Source of the DNA: a bacterium
Lineage (GTDB): Bacteria; Patescibacteriota; Minisyncoccia; UBA6257; Colwellbacteraceae
Length of the DNA stretch: 49,661 bases
Direction of reading: 5' to 3'
NCBI GenBank assembly: GCA_021787205.1
Contig: JAJYME010000005.1
Coordinates: 1 to 49,661 of the forward strand
Shown: positions 15,217 through 23,771 of the stretch, in pieces
Numbering within the stretch: the stretch's first letter is position 1
How the letters are laid out: each line of letters begins with the position of its first letter
The notes under the pieces: model-generated
Databases searched by the model: none
The model's input: only the letters and a program-made list of their open reading frames with translations
Told to the model about the DNA's origin: nothing
Position numbers and translations under genes: made by a program

Positions 15217-16824
15217 TTATTTAGCGCTCTTTATGGAAGACAGGGTGACGATTTCATCGCCAGGCTCCAATCCGGAGACGACTTCAGTATAACCTTCGCT
15301 GCCCTTGAAGCCGGTTTGGATTTCTTTCTCCTCATTAGCAAGAGTTTTCTTTCCGTCAACGTATTTGGCAACCATGACGTACTTCTTTCCTTCTCTTGTG
15401 ATAATCGATCGCTGAGGAACAGACAAGGCTCCCATTTTTTCACCCGTCGCAATGTCGATGTTGGCGGTCATACCAGACTTGATCCGGTCGTCCTTGTTAA
15501 CAAATTCGAAGGTCGTCTTATAGGTGGCGACATTATCCTTAATAACTTCACCGGGGTTGATCATGGTGACCTTAGCTTGGAATTTAACATCCGAACCATA
15601 AGCGTCCAAATCAACGGTGGCGATATCACCGACCTTAATCTTGGCGATATCAGATTCCACAATGTCGGCTTCAATCAAATAATTGCCCGAAGAAATCAAA
15701 GAGACGACGCTCTTCCCTCCAGTTGCCATCTCGCCTACCGAGACATCAGTCCTGGCAACGGTGCCGGAAAAAGGAGCGCGAATCCTGTTCTTTTCCATAG
15801 AAGTGTAAATCTGGTCAATCTGACCCTGGGCGGAAGCGATGGCCGCCAGCTTGGCCGATTTCTCGTATTCGGTGGCCGGAGACTTCTTGAGAGCCAATTG
15901 CTTTTGGTACAAGTTATAGGAGTTTCTTGAGGAAACGTACTTGTCTTTGGAAGCTCTTAACTGGTCAGTCAGAGTGACGGCCGAAGCCCTGGAAGCGGCA
16001 ACGGTAGCCTTCCAATAATCGACGGAAGAAATGCCGACGACTTGACCACTAAGAGCCGTATTAAGGTTATCGCAAAGATCCCTGATCTTTTCCGTTCCGG
16101 AAATAATCGAATCAGCAAAAGAAACGAGTTCATCGCCGCTCATCGTGTTATAAGAACCGGAAGACAGGAGGGCGTCGATAGCATCGGCATTATTTTTCAG
16201 AGTTTCAATCTTCGGTTGGGAAGTAAAATCATTGATGACCGAAAAGTTAAGCTTATTCTCAGTCCCGTACTTAGTAAAAAGACCGGCAAGCTTAGTATCG
16301 ACGATGTTGTCGATGGTGCTGTAACTGTTGCCGAGGTTATTGATCAAATCCTTCTCAGCGGAAACATAAGTGATCCGGCTTGATTCGACTTGAGCCTCGG
16401 AAATGCTGATATCTTCGGCCTTGGCGCCCGCAACCAAGCTATCATACTCGGCTTGCCTGGCAGCCAGGTTGCTCTCAGCGATCTTTAACTGGGCTTCATA
16501 ATCGCTGGTGTTCAAGGAAGCAATGGTGTCCCCAGCCGAAACCTTGGTACCGGCAGCGACGATTCTCGTCACTTTGCCAGAGCCCTCAAAGGCAAGCTCG
16601 ACATTATTCGAAGCCTTGACCTTGCCGGTCGTAGAGACGACCTGATACAAATCCCTGACCTCAGCCTTGACGAATTCCCTAGTATCAGTTTTCGGCCTTA
16701 AAATAACGTAAGCGGCAATCAGAACGATCGTTAAGCCAATGATGACGAACCACTTATTTTTTCCTGAAAAGAGCCAGACAACCGGCTTTTTGGTTTTATC
16801 GATAGCGTGTTTTATTTTACTCAT
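15217..16824 (-). CDS. MacA/HlyD-family periplasmic adaptor
   Basis: 535 residues. A short basic N-terminus and one membrane anchor (about 25-43) are followed by a lipoyl-like domain (VELAFEGSGKVTRIVAAGTK split by the hairpin), a long helical hairpin (about 125-330, longer than in MacA), the returning lipoyl half (RIRAPFSGTVARTDVSVGE) and beta-barrel domains (about 370-500). Such adaptors join the MacB-type pump to a partner or stabilise it. The insert in the hairpin accounts for the extra length over the usual 370-400 residues. It overlaps the upstream gene by 8 bases. Confidence 0.88.
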   Translation of the reverse strand: MSKIKHAIDKTKKPVVWLFSGKNKWFVIIGLTIVLIAAYVILRPKTDTREFVKAEVRDLYQVVSTTGKVKASNNVELAFEGSGKVTRIVAAGTKVSAGDTIASLNTSDYEAQLKIAESNLAARQAEYDSLVAGAKAEDISISEAQVESSRITYVSAEKDLINNLGNSYSTIDNIVDTKLAGLFTKYGTENKLNFSVINDFTSQPKIETLKNNADAIDALLSSGSYNTMSGDELVSFADSIISGTEKIRDLCDNLNTALSGQVVGISSVDYWKATVAASRASAVTLTDQLRASKDKYVSSRNSYNLYQKQLALKKSPATEYEKSAKLAAIASAQGQIDQIYTSMEKNRIRAPFSGTVARTDVSVGEMATGGKSVVSLISSGNYLIEADIVESDIAKIKVGDIATVDLDAYGSDVKFQAKVTMINPGEVIKDNVATYKTTFEFVNKDDRIKSGMTANIDIATGEKMGALSVPQRSIITREGKKYVMVAKYVDGKKTLANEEKEIQTGFKGSEGYTEVVSGLEPGDEIVTLSSIKSAK

Positions 16825-17260
16825 TTTCTTTTTTTGCGTTTCTAGATTCTCTTCTGGCGGCTCTCCAATGGATAATAAAAATCGGGGTAGCGATCAAGAT
16901 CATGGCGAGAGAGGTGGCTGAAGTCCTGGCTCGCTCGGAAGCGATATAATCAATATTCTTCTCTTTTTCAGACCAAGTCTTATAATCCTCAAGCCACTGG
17001 TGCGCCAGTCGCTTCTCTTCATCAGTAAACTCGGCTGAGCCGTCGATCGCCTCCACCTTCTTGGCAGCTTCAACCTTGGTGTAGGGATCAACCGGTCTAT
17101 TGTTGTACGCGTATCTGTCCTGATCGGCAGCTTTGAAGACATAAGTCTTAAGCATAGTATCGGAAAAATTAATGCTCCCGATAATCATAATGACGAGACA
17201 AATTAGCGAGACCAGATAAAAATAAATCAATTTGATGGCGTTGTTGATTCTAATGGACAT
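16817..17260 (-). CDS. Two-helix membrane protein of unknown function, first gene of the MacAB-like operon
   Basis: 147 residues. Membrane segments lie at about 10-32 and 115-133, with a charged, mainly helical segment between them that would face one side of the membrane. No family is recognised. Its 3' end overlaps the adaptor gene by 8 bases, so it is likely a partner of the exporter. TATAAT at 17270-17275 ends 9 bases before the ATG, so this almost leaderless promoter should drive the whole four-gene operon. Confidence 0.7.
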   Translation of the reverse strand: MSIRINNAIKLIYFYLVSLICLVIMIIGSINFSDTMLKTYVFKAADQDRYAYNNRPVDPYTKVEAAKKVEAIDGSAEFTDEEKRLAHQWLEDYKTWSEKEKNIDYIASERARTSATSLAMILIATPIFIIHWRAARRESRNAKKENE

Positions 17261-17315
17261 AACTTTATTATTATATGTTTATTTTAGGATTAGGTAAACT
17301 ACTTTGCTATGCATA

Positions 17316-17747
17316 TTACCCCTTGTTTACCAAGGTGATCCTTTTCACCTTTATCAATTCCCCGTCGAGGATTCCGGTGACCTTCGCCCGAATCCCAGCG
17401 GTCAGCAAATCAGCCGAGCAGGCGGACGCTTCCCCGCCGAAATCGCAAATGCTTGACCGATCGAGGACTAGGGCCTTGCGGATGGCTGGGATTCCCGGCA
17501 ATTCATAGAGAAAAGCCTTGCCGGTATTGGTCTCCACGATATATCCTTCACTCTCAAAGAGATTGCCAACATTGCCAGCCTTCTTGCTTGCCTGGTAAGA
17601 ACCGGCGGCGTAGAACTTATCTTCCTTGCTCTTTTCGGAAGCCTTTTGAAGAGCTGGAGGGAGGATGGCGCCGATAACGACAAACATGATCATGATGAGG
17701 ATCAGAGCAATGTGTTTTAGGGGACGAATATCGGGATGCATATCCAT
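17316..17747 (-). CDS. Membrane-anchored protein of unknown function
   Basis: 143 residues: one N-terminal membrane segment (about 12-32), then a small soluble domain. The C-terminal half (GIRAKVTGILDGELIKVKRITL) resembles a small OB-like beta barrel. Two cysteines (SSICDFGGEASACSA) could form a disulphide outside the cell. No family is recognised. It is separated from the exporter operon by about 55 bases. Confidence 0.6.
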   Translation of the reverse strand: MDMHPDIRPLKHIALILIMIMFVVIGAILPPALQKASEKSKEDKFYAAGSYQASKKAGNVGNLFESEGYIVETNTGKAFLYELPGIPAIRKALVLDRSSICDFGGEASACSADLLTAGIRAKVTGILDGELIKVKRITLVNKG

Positions 17748-17926
17748 ATAATTCTATTAAAATATATCCAAAAGGTAAAATGACGAAATCAAAATCGACG
17801 CTGCCACCCCCCCCCGGCAAGTCGCGATGTTTCACACCGACCAATCAATATCGCAGCGCCCGCCAGTGTTTGAAACATAAACTTTCCTTCAATCATCGAA
17901 GCCCTAAGCAATGAAGAGCAAAGCGG
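17748..17926. other. Intergenic region with C9 tract and inverted repeat
   Basis: No credible gene. It contains nine consecutive C bases (17807-17815) and an imperfect inverted repeat: TGTTTCACAC near 17829 and GTGTTTGAAACA near 17867. The right end holds the promoter of sufU. The C tract is unique in this window and may vary in length or be a sequencing problem. Confidence 0.5.
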
Positions 17927-17955
17927 TTGTTATTTTGACCCAAAAAGGCTAGACT
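17927..17955 (+). promoter_or_regulatory. Promoter of sufU
   Basis: TTGTTA at 17927-17932, 17-base spacer, TAGACT at 17950-17955. The -10 box ends 7 bases before the ATG, so the mRNA should begin at or next to the start codon. Confidence 0.6.
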
Positions 17956-17962
17956 TTGAAAA

Positions 17963-18406
17963 ATGCTTTATTCAGACATCGTTTGGGAGCACTACAAGAA
18001 TCCCAACAATTTCGGAAAACTGAAAAAATACGATTTTGAATTCGAAGATGTGAATGCCAAATGCGGAGACTCCGTCAAATGGTTCTTCAAAATAGACGGA
18101 GACAAATTAACGGACGTCAGTTTTGAAGGTCAGGGGTGCGCCTTATCAGTCGCCGGGTGCTCGATAATATCAGAGTTCTTCAAAGGAAGGGCGCTAAAGA
18201 AGATTATCGCCGCCAAAGACGAAGAGATATGGGATATTTTAGGATTCGAGCCCTACCCGGGTAGAATCCTGTGTTCGACCTTAGGGTTCTCCTCAATAAG
18301 AAAGGCCCTGATCGCCTATATCGAGAGCGCCAAACCGACCAATAAGAAAGTCAAAGACAAAAAAACCGCCAAACCGGCGAAAGTGGACAATAAGGCTAAA
18401 AAGTAG
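17963..18406 (+). CDS. sufU: SufU/IscU-type iron-sulphur scaffold or sulphur-transfer protein
   Basis: 147 residues. The three family cysteines are in AKCGDSVK, GQGCALSVAGCS and RILCSTLGF; Asp follows the first Cys as usual. In SufU proteins these residues bind zinc and accept sulphur from SufS. The start YSDIVWEHYKNPNNFG is typical. A Lys-rich tail (KKVKDKKTAKPAKVDNKAKK) of about 25 residues is an addition not seen in most SufU proteins. The partner genes sufCBDS lie 8 kb away on the other strand rather than beside it. Confidence 0.88.
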   Translation: MLYSDIVWEHYKNPNNFGKLKKYDFEFEDVNAKCGDSVKWFFKIDGDKLTDVSFEGQGCALSVAGCSIISEFFKGRALKKIIAAKDEEIWDILGFEPYPGRILCSTLGFSSIRKALIAYIESAKPTNKKVKDKKTAKPAKVDNKAKK

Positions 18407-18436
18407 CATAATTCAGCCAGAAACTAACGAACTCTG

Positions 18437-18856
18437 AAAGGAGGGATTTCCGTGGGAGAGCACGAGGTCTATTATTTGCAAGAGGAAAAGTGGTGGCAAA
18501 AGATGCTGCCGGTAATCGAAAGATACGCAAAAGCAAAACCGGGACAAATCCAAAAGATCCTTTCCGCCCTGGATTTTATCTTGCTCTACAACACATTCGT
18601 TTCAGCACGTTCCCCGAGACTCAAGGCTGCCTGCTTTTATCTCCTTTGTCTTCTGATAAAGAAAGATTTCTCGGGCAACCTCCCGTTTTACCCGTTAAAG
18701 GACTTGTACCTGAAGTGCCCGCTGAATTACGAACCAAAGTGGAGCATCTCCGCCGCGATGCACATCGCCAAGTTCATTCCTGAGAGAGAACAAGCCTGGA
18801 TCTTATCCCTTCCCTGCCCGCATGCCGACTTTCCAGAAGGCTATGCGCCAGAATGA
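18437..18856 (+). CDS. Orphan 134-residue protein with GTG start and strong ribosome binding site
   Basis: Coding part is 18452-18856, starting at GTG; the feature also includes the ribosome binding site AAAGGAGGG at 18437-18445, 7 bases before the start, which decides it. The protein is probably cytoplasmic and helical, with many aromatic residues and Cys (CFYLLCLLIKKDF, CPLNYEPKWS, LPCPHADF). No family is recognised. It starts 45 bases after sufU and is probably transcribed with it. It is one of only three genes in the window with a classical Shine-Dalgarno site. Confidence 0.65.
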   Translation, partial: KGGISVGEHEVYYLQEEKWWQKMLPVIERYAKAKPGQIQKILSALDFILLYNTFVSARSPRLKAACFYLLCLLIKKDFSGNLPFYPLKDLYLKCPLNYEPKWSISAAMHIAKFIPEREQAWILSLPCPHADFPEGYAPE

Positions 18857-18890
18857 AAAAACGCCCTTTTACAAAGGGCGTTCTTTTTTT
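18857..18890. terminator. Bidirectional terminator between the orphan gene and the ABC exporter
   Basis: Stem AACGCCCTTT pairs with AAAGGGCGTT, with T-run on the plus side and A-run on the other. Confidence 0.88.
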
Positions 18891-18896
18891 TATTGC

Positions 18897-20672
18897 TTAG
18901 GCAGAAAAGCCTTCGGATTGGATCTCATAGAGGCTCTTATACAAGCCGCCAAACTCCATCAATTCTTTATGAGTCCCCTGCTCGACGATACCGCCATCCT
19001 TGATAGCAATGATGCGATCCATCTTTTTGATGGTCGAAAGCCTATGGGCGATGATGATAACCGTCTTCCTTTTCATCAGATTCTCCAAGGCTTCCTGGAT
19101 AAGGACCTCGGACTCGGAATCCAGGGCGGAAGTCGCCTCATCCAAAATAAGAATCGGCGCATCTTTCAAGATAGCGCGGGCGATCGCAACCCTTTGCCTT
19201 TCGCCACCAGAGAGCTTGACTCCCCTTTCACCCACCTTTGTATCATAGCCTTCGGTAAAGTTAGCGATGAACTCATGGCAACGAGCCAACTTGGACGCTT
19301 CGATGACCTGCTCGTCAGTCGCCTCCGGCATCCCGTAGCGGATATTGTCCATCAAGCTTCTATGAAAGAGCGATGGATCTTGAGGCACATAAGCGACATT
19401 CTTCCATAAGCTCTCCTGGGTCACCTGGCTGATGTCCTGATTATCAATATCAATCTCGCCGCTTGTGACATCAAACGATCTTAAGAGAAGTTTGACGATG
19501 GTCGACTTCCCGGCGCCAGAGGGGCCGATAAAAGCGACTCTTTCTTTGGGTCTTATTTCAAAGGATAGATTGCTGATGACATCGGCGCCATTCTTGTATT
19601 TGAAACCGACATTCTTAAAAGTGATAGTTCCGTGATCGACGACAAGGTCTTTGGCTTCCTCGGCATCTTTGATTTCATGAGGAGTCAAAAGAATCTCAGT
19701 CATCTCGTTGGCTTCGGCAATGTTCTCATAATAACTCCTGATGACGCGATAAAAGCTCCAAATCCGATGAAAGATCAAGCTGATATAAGATTGAAGCAAG
19801 ACGAAACTGCCGATTGAGAAATTGCCAGCAGCATAAAGCCTGACCGCATAGACCAAAAGCCCGACCTCGAGAACGGTAAACAAGAGAGCTTGGATGCCGT
19901 TAAAAGCGGTACCCAATCCCCAGGAGGTTTTCCTCAATCTTCTGACAGCCTCATTCATTTTGGCGAAGAGACCTGTCTCCCTTTTATAACCGTTGAAGAG
20001 TTTTATGGTCGCATAGTTCGATACCGTATCAGCCAAGACGCCGCTTGTCTCTGACTCCGTCTCAGATAACTCGAGATCGTACTTCAGCTTGAATCTCGAA
20101 AAGGCGATACTGATGAACATATAAAAAACGATCCAGACAAGGATGACGACCGAGATGACGTAGCTCACATCCCAAAGGACGATAACGGCGGAGATGATAG
20201 TGACGATCATCGGGACAACCTCATAAATCAGATTATCCATAATCGCCTCAAACGCCCTCGAGAAACTCCTGACCCTCTTCACTAAAGCGCCGGAAAAATT
20301 GTCAGCAAAGAAACCGGAAGAGTGCTTGTGCAAATAAGCGAAGCACTTGTCCATCAGCTTCGACATTGAAAAAGATTCGAAATGGACGATGGAGAAATCA
20401 GACACTCTCCAGAGCAGCCAGCTTATCCCCTTCAGGACGGCGATGACGACAATGATTCCTAAAGCCGCAGAAACCGAAAAACCGCCCGAGAGCGAATCCA
20501 GGAACTTTTTCATATAAATAGGGGTAATGATATCCAGAATCGAGATAGTCACGATCGAGGCGATCATTAAGAAAAACAAACCCTTAAGCTCCATTGCCTG
20601 TTTCCAAAAAATCGCCAGGGTCTGCTTTGAGTAAGCCTTCCTATTCTTTTTTTCTGCTTTTTTATTCGACAT
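18897..20672 (-). CDS. MsbA/multidrug-type ABC exporter (fused membrane and ATPase domains)
   Basis: Start chosen at 20672 (MSNKKAEKKNRKAYS), giving 591 residues; the longer frame begins in the terminator region of the next gene. Six membrane segments lie between about 35 and 315. The ATPase domain has Walker A GPSGAGKST, signature LSGGERQRVAIARAIL, Walker B ILILDEATSALDSE and switch His in IAHRLST. It should work as a homodimer exporting lipids or drugs. TATTCT at 20678-20683 lies 5 bases before the ATG, consistent with a leaderless mRNA. Confidence 0.9.
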   Translation of the reverse strand: MSNKKAEKKNRKAYSKQTLAIFWKQAMELKGLFFLMIASIVTISILDIITPIYMKKFLDSLSGGFSVSAALGIIVVIAVLKGISWLLWRVSDFSIVHFESFSMSKLMDKCFAYLHKHSSGFFADNFSGALVKRVRSFSRAFEAIMDNLIYEVVPMIVTIISAVIVLWDVSYVISVVILVWIVFYMFISIAFSRFKLKYDLELSETESETSGVLADTVSNYATIKLFNGYKRETGLFAKMNEAVRRLRKTSWGLGTAFNGIQALLFTVLEVGLLVYAVRLYAAGNFSIGSFVLLQSYISLIFHRIWSFYRVIRSYYENIAEANEMTEILLTPHEIKDAEEAKDLVVDHGTITFKNVGFKYKNGADVISNLSFEIRPKERVAFIGPSGAGKSTIVKLLLRSFDVTSGEIDIDNQDISQVTQESLWKNVAYVPQDPSLFHRSLMDNIRYGMPEATDEQVIEASKLARCHEFIANFTEGYDTKVGERGVKLSGGERQRVAIARAILKDAPILILDEATSALDSESEVLIQEALENLMKRKTVIIIAHRLSTIKKMDRIIAIKDGGIVEQGTHKELMEFGGLYKSLYEIQSEGFSA

Positions 20673-20703
20673 ATCAAAGAATATGAGTTTATCACACGGG
20701 AGA

Positions 20704-20732
20704 ATAAAAACAACCCCGCAGAAGCGGGATTG
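20704..20732 (-). terminator. Terminator after the SIMPL-domain gene
   Basis: Stem CCCCGC/GCGGG(A) around AGAA, with T-rich sequence after it on the minus strand. Confidence 0.8.
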
Positions 20733-20745
20733 CGTATAAAAACAG

Positions 20746-21519
20746 TTATTTAATGCTAAAGACAGCACGGACCGTAAGCATTATTTCCTTATCCTCAGTC
20801 GAGGTATCGTAAGTGCCGTAATCTGAAATATCGACGGAATTAGGAGCCAAAACCTGAGTGACGCCGATTGATGAGCTTCTCAGCGATCCGACTTTGCTAT
20901 TGTCGGAGCCGGCAATCATCTCAGCTCTCTTCCTGGCATCCTTGACCGCCTCTCCGATAAGTTCGATTCTCTTTTCAGAAAGAGGGGTGTAATAATATTC
21001 CGGCGAACCGGGGTTAACAAGGATTCCGGATTCGAATAAGGGCTTGGTGTTATTGGCAACCGCCTTTATCTTGGCTATATCGTTCGATTTGACCTCGACG
21101 CTCTGATTAAAGGTATATCTGTCGGGCCCCTTCGAGCCGGATTTCTCATATTCATAGATCTTACCGGAATTCATAGTTGAGACCGAATATTCGCTCTCAG
21201 AGATTCCGTTATCCTTAAGGAAATCCTTAATGGTATTGAGGTCGGACTCCATCTCCCGAACTCCGGACTTCATATCGTCCTCGGTGACAGTCCTTGAGAA
21301 ATTGATCCTCCATTTAGCCAGATCAGACTTGACCTCGACTTTGGCTGAACCAGTAGTGGTCAGAGTGTTATCAAGAGCTTTTATCTTATAGGCGGTAACG
21401 GAAACGATGGTGAAAGCGATGACAATAAAGACCCCCAGAGCTCCTGCGGCGGCCGCATAAGGATTCTCGCGAATCCCCTTGTTTTCATCAATTATTTTTT
21501 TAACATTTGCCATCATCAT
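20746..21519 (-). CDS. SIMPL-domain (DUF541) membrane-anchored protein
   Basis: Start chosen at 21519, the first of three ATG codons in a row, because TATAAT at 21527-21532 overlaps any earlier start and ends 7 bases before it; 257 residues. A membrane segment (about 22-42) is followed by the SIMPL domain (TTTGSAKVEVKSDLAKWRI split by strands, through ARKRAEMIAGSDNSKVG and a closing VRAVFSIK). Family members such as BP26/OMP28 are exported, oligomeric, and linked to envelope stress. It lies just behind the zinc-ribbon gene and may also be read from its array promoter. Confidence 0.85.
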   Translation of the reverse strand: MMMANVKKIIDENKGIRENPYAAAAGALGVFIVIAFTIVSVTAYKIKALDNTLTTTGSAKVEVKSDLAKWRINFSRTVTEDDMKSGVREMESDLNTIKDFLKDNGISESEYSVSTMNSGKIYEYEKSGSKGPDRYTFNQSVEVKSNDIAKIKAVANNTKPLFESGILVNPGSPEYYYTPLSEKRIELIGEAVKDARKRAEMIAGSDNSKVGSLRSSSIGVTQVLAPNSVDISDYGTYDTSTEDKEIMLTVRAVFSIK

Positions 21520-21555
21520 GGTATTAATTATACTCACTCAAAAAAAATTAACAAA

Positions 21556-21726
21556 TTATTTTGTGTCAAAATGCTCTTTGGTAATGACACCATCAGCACC
21601 GTTAACCATCATGAGCTTATGACACTTGCGACATTTCACCTCTACCTTTCCGGTTATTAACTCACCCTTGAAGAGAAGCTTTCCGCATTCGCAGCGAAAC
21701 TCTTGAAGATTAGATTGGGTTTCCAT
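21556..21726 (-). CDS. 56-residue Com-like zinc-ribbon protein
   Basis: The frame runs from ATG 21726 to TAA at 21556-21558. The four cysteines form two knuckles, RCECGK and KCRKCHK, about 22 residues apart, in the pattern of the phage Mu Com translational activator and related zinc ribbons. Com-type proteins bind nucleic acid; here the target is unknown. The gene is driven by an 11-bp repeat array (21780-21828) with TATAAT at 21763-21768; a second TATACT at 21731-21736 would give a leaderless mRNA. It lies 36 bases before the SIMPL gene start. Confidence 0.75.
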   Translation of the reverse strand: METQSNLQEFRCECGKLLFKGELITGKVEVKCRKCHKLMMVNGADGVITKEHFDTK

Positions 21727-21762
21727 ATTTAGTATAATTTATAACCTTTGTCTTGTTATTTA

Positions 21763-21828
21763 ATTATAGAAAATAAGATGTTAAGCCACGGTAAAAAAAA
21801 TGTTAAGGAATTGTTAAGGAATTGTTAA
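21763..21828 (-). promoter_or_regulatory. PHO-box-like 11-bp repeat array (five units) and -10 box before the zinc-ribbon gene
   Basis: Five units begin with G at 21780, 21791, 21802, 21813 and 21824, all in exact 11-bp steps. Units three and four are GTTAAGGAATT. TATAAT at 21763-21768 is again 12 bases from the first unit. This is the longest regular array here. Confidence 0.72.
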
Positions 21829-21857
21829 AAAACCCCGCAAAAGCGGGTTTTTTTTAT
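21827..21857 (-). terminator. Terminator after the terpenoid-synthase-like gene
   Basis: Stem AACCCCGC pairs with GCGGGTT around AAAA, followed on the minus strand by a T-run that merges into the repeat array. Confidence 0.85.
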
Positions 21858-21878
21858 TTTCATTTTTGGCGAGAAAAA

Positions 21879-23771
21879 TTATCCACAGGTTTTTGTGAAT
21901 TGGAGATAAGTTTTTCGATCAGCTAAAGTTCTTTCAGTTGCTAACCTTACCGGGGCAATTATTCTCGAAAGAATGACGCTCACATCCCCAAGGTGAGAGA
22001 GGTTTCCAGCCGCGGCCACCGCAGACGCCGAGTACTCCAGGGCCAACTTGCAGACAAGAGGAAGAACATCATTCCAAAAAATCTTATTGATTTCTACTTC
22101 ATCCTTAAGATCGATACCTCTCTTGGCGATAGCGTCCGTCAGAAGAGCGACGACGGGAGAAATCCTCCCCTTGGCTAAATCCTCGAAACAGTCTCTCAAG
22201 TCATCATTCAACTGCCTCGCAATGATATAATTTTTAAAGAAGCCGAGCACCGACGCGATCTCGACCGAGCCGACGGCATATCCAAGTTTCGAGAGGAGAA
22301 TAGTCGGCCCTAGGCTGTGACCCATCGACTTATCAGCGATGATGTCGAGCCGGCTGTATATTTTTCCATACCTCTCCTCCAAGGGACTGTTTTCAATACG
22401 GGCAGCTTCGATCTCCCAAAGGTTTCCGGCGTCCATTTTGTTAAGAATCGAAAGCGACAACCCGAAAAAATCGTCAGAAGATGAAGACTTCAATTCCGAG
22501 ACGACCTTTCTCAAACAATAATTAGCCAGGGGAAGATCGGCCGGATTCCCCTCACCATCCAAGAAACCGTCATAAATCGAATAAGCAATCCAACCACAAA
22601 GACTGACTACTCCTAAAGAAACAAGAAATTCGTCAGAGATCCCCTTCCGACTGTCAGAAGGCAAGCCGGAGGCGAGGAGAGAAGCGACCAGAATGATCTC
22701 CTGTTTTTCCTTCCCGGATGACACCGCTTCAAACCATCTGCTAAACGATTTCCTTAACCCGCCGCAATCGTCAAGATCAGCCTCGATATCCGATTTTACC
22801 TTCGAGAGAATACCGACTAGATAAGAATCATCCCGGGAAACCTCAGCCCCCGAACTTCCAGCGCGATTAATGACCTCGAGCGCCAAGGCTAGCTCAAGGT
22901 CGTAGGAACCGGAATAACTTTTGACACCATTCCTATTGGTCTCGACTACGAAAGGATAAATATTTCCGGACTCGGAATCTAACCAGTTGGCGATCTTTTC
23001 CACGTAGAGCGAGAGGTTGGAGGAATCGACACCACAATTCATCAACCCAAGGACGGAGAATGAGAGATCAAGCGGATTAGCCGCTTTGTCGATATTTTTT
23101 TCAAACCAGATTTTCAAATCCCCGATCTTCTCACCCCGATAGGCCCGGGAAACGAAATAAGCCACAGAAAATTCGGTTTCGTAGTAACGGGAAGAGAAGC
23201 TTCCCATCTCAATTGCCGACTCCATAAAACCGACAAGATTTGGCAGCTCAGCTCCAACTTTTGAAAGGGCGTAGGCGATATTGGCGTTAACCGCCAAGTC
23301 TACATCTTTCCACTTCTCAGCATCCGGGAGGGTGATCCAAGTATAATAAGGACCACCCTCAAAAGCCTCCTCAGAACTAAGGATCATGATGAGATAAGCC
23401 AGAGCCTCACCATCATTTTCGCCATTCAACAAATCCAACGAAGCAAAAGCCATCGAAGTCGAATCCAGGTCGTCCGGATAAGGGACGCTTGCCGCCGCCT
23501 CGGAGTTTCGACGCCAGTAATTGAAACATAAGCGGTCATTTCCCTGGGAGACCAAAAAAGATGTAAGCCGTTCGATAACCGGTTTGATTTCGGGATAAGA
23601 CTTAAGAGATTTGAAGGAATCAAGAATAAAAAAATTGGGAAAGACGGCGGAACTCGGTTTCTTATCGGCAAAATCCGGGTCGAAGGAGGTGAAAACTCGG
23701 AAGCCCTCCCTGATGTCGATCTTGGAAAGACGTGACAATTTAGTTTTTATTATCCGAGAATAATCAATCAT
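21879..23771 (-). CDS. Terpenoid-synthase-like alpha-helical protein (class II-like toroid plus class I-like domain)
   Basis: Start chosen at 23771 (MIDYSRIIKTKL), 630 residues; this ATG overlaps the kinase stop in ATGATTGA. The N-terminal half (about 40-330) is an all-helical repeat region with PDDLDSTSMAFASL at about 99-112, like the DxDD/DxDST motif of squalene-hopene cyclase and diterpene cyclases, and VDLAVNANIAYALS, a phrase common in such toroids. The C-terminal half carries IAYSIYDGFLDGEG (about 395-408) and ARQLNDDLRDCFEDLAKGR (about 518-536), about 120 residues apart, resembling the two Asp-rich motifs of prenyl, squalene and phytoene synthases. I infer a terpene or prenyl-lipid enzyme, or a sensor derived from one. 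No substrate can be given. Confidence 0.6.
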   Translation of the reverse strand: MIDYSRIIKTKLSRLSKIDIREGFRVFTSFDPDFADKKPSSAVFPNFFILDSFKSLKSYPEIKPVIERLTSFLVSQGNDRLCFNYWRRNSEAAASVPYPDDLDSTSMAFASLDLLNGENDGEALAYLIMILSSEEAFEGGPYYTWITLPDAEKWKDVDLAVNANIAYALSKVGAELPNLVGFMESAIEMGSFSSRYYETEFSVAYFVSRAYRGEKIGDLKIWFEKNIDKAANPLDLSFSVLGLMNCGVDSSNLSLYVEKIANWLDSESGNIYPFVVETNRNGVKSYSGSYDLELALALEVINRAGSSGAEVSRDDSYLVGILSKVKSDIEADLDDCGGLRKSFSRWFEAVSSGKEKQEIILVASLLASGLPSDSRKGISDEFLVSLGVVSLCGWIAYSIYDGFLDGEGNPADLPLANYCLRKVVSELKSSSSDDFFGLSLSILNKMDAGNLWEIEAARIENSPLEERYGKIYSRLDIIADKSMGHSLGPTILLSKLGYAVGSVEIASVLGFFKNYIIARQLNDDLRDCFEDLAKGRISPVVALLTDAIAKRGIDLKDEVEINKIFWNDVLPLVCKLALEYSASAVAAAGNLSHLGDVSVILSRIIAPVRLATERTLADRKTYLQFTKTCG

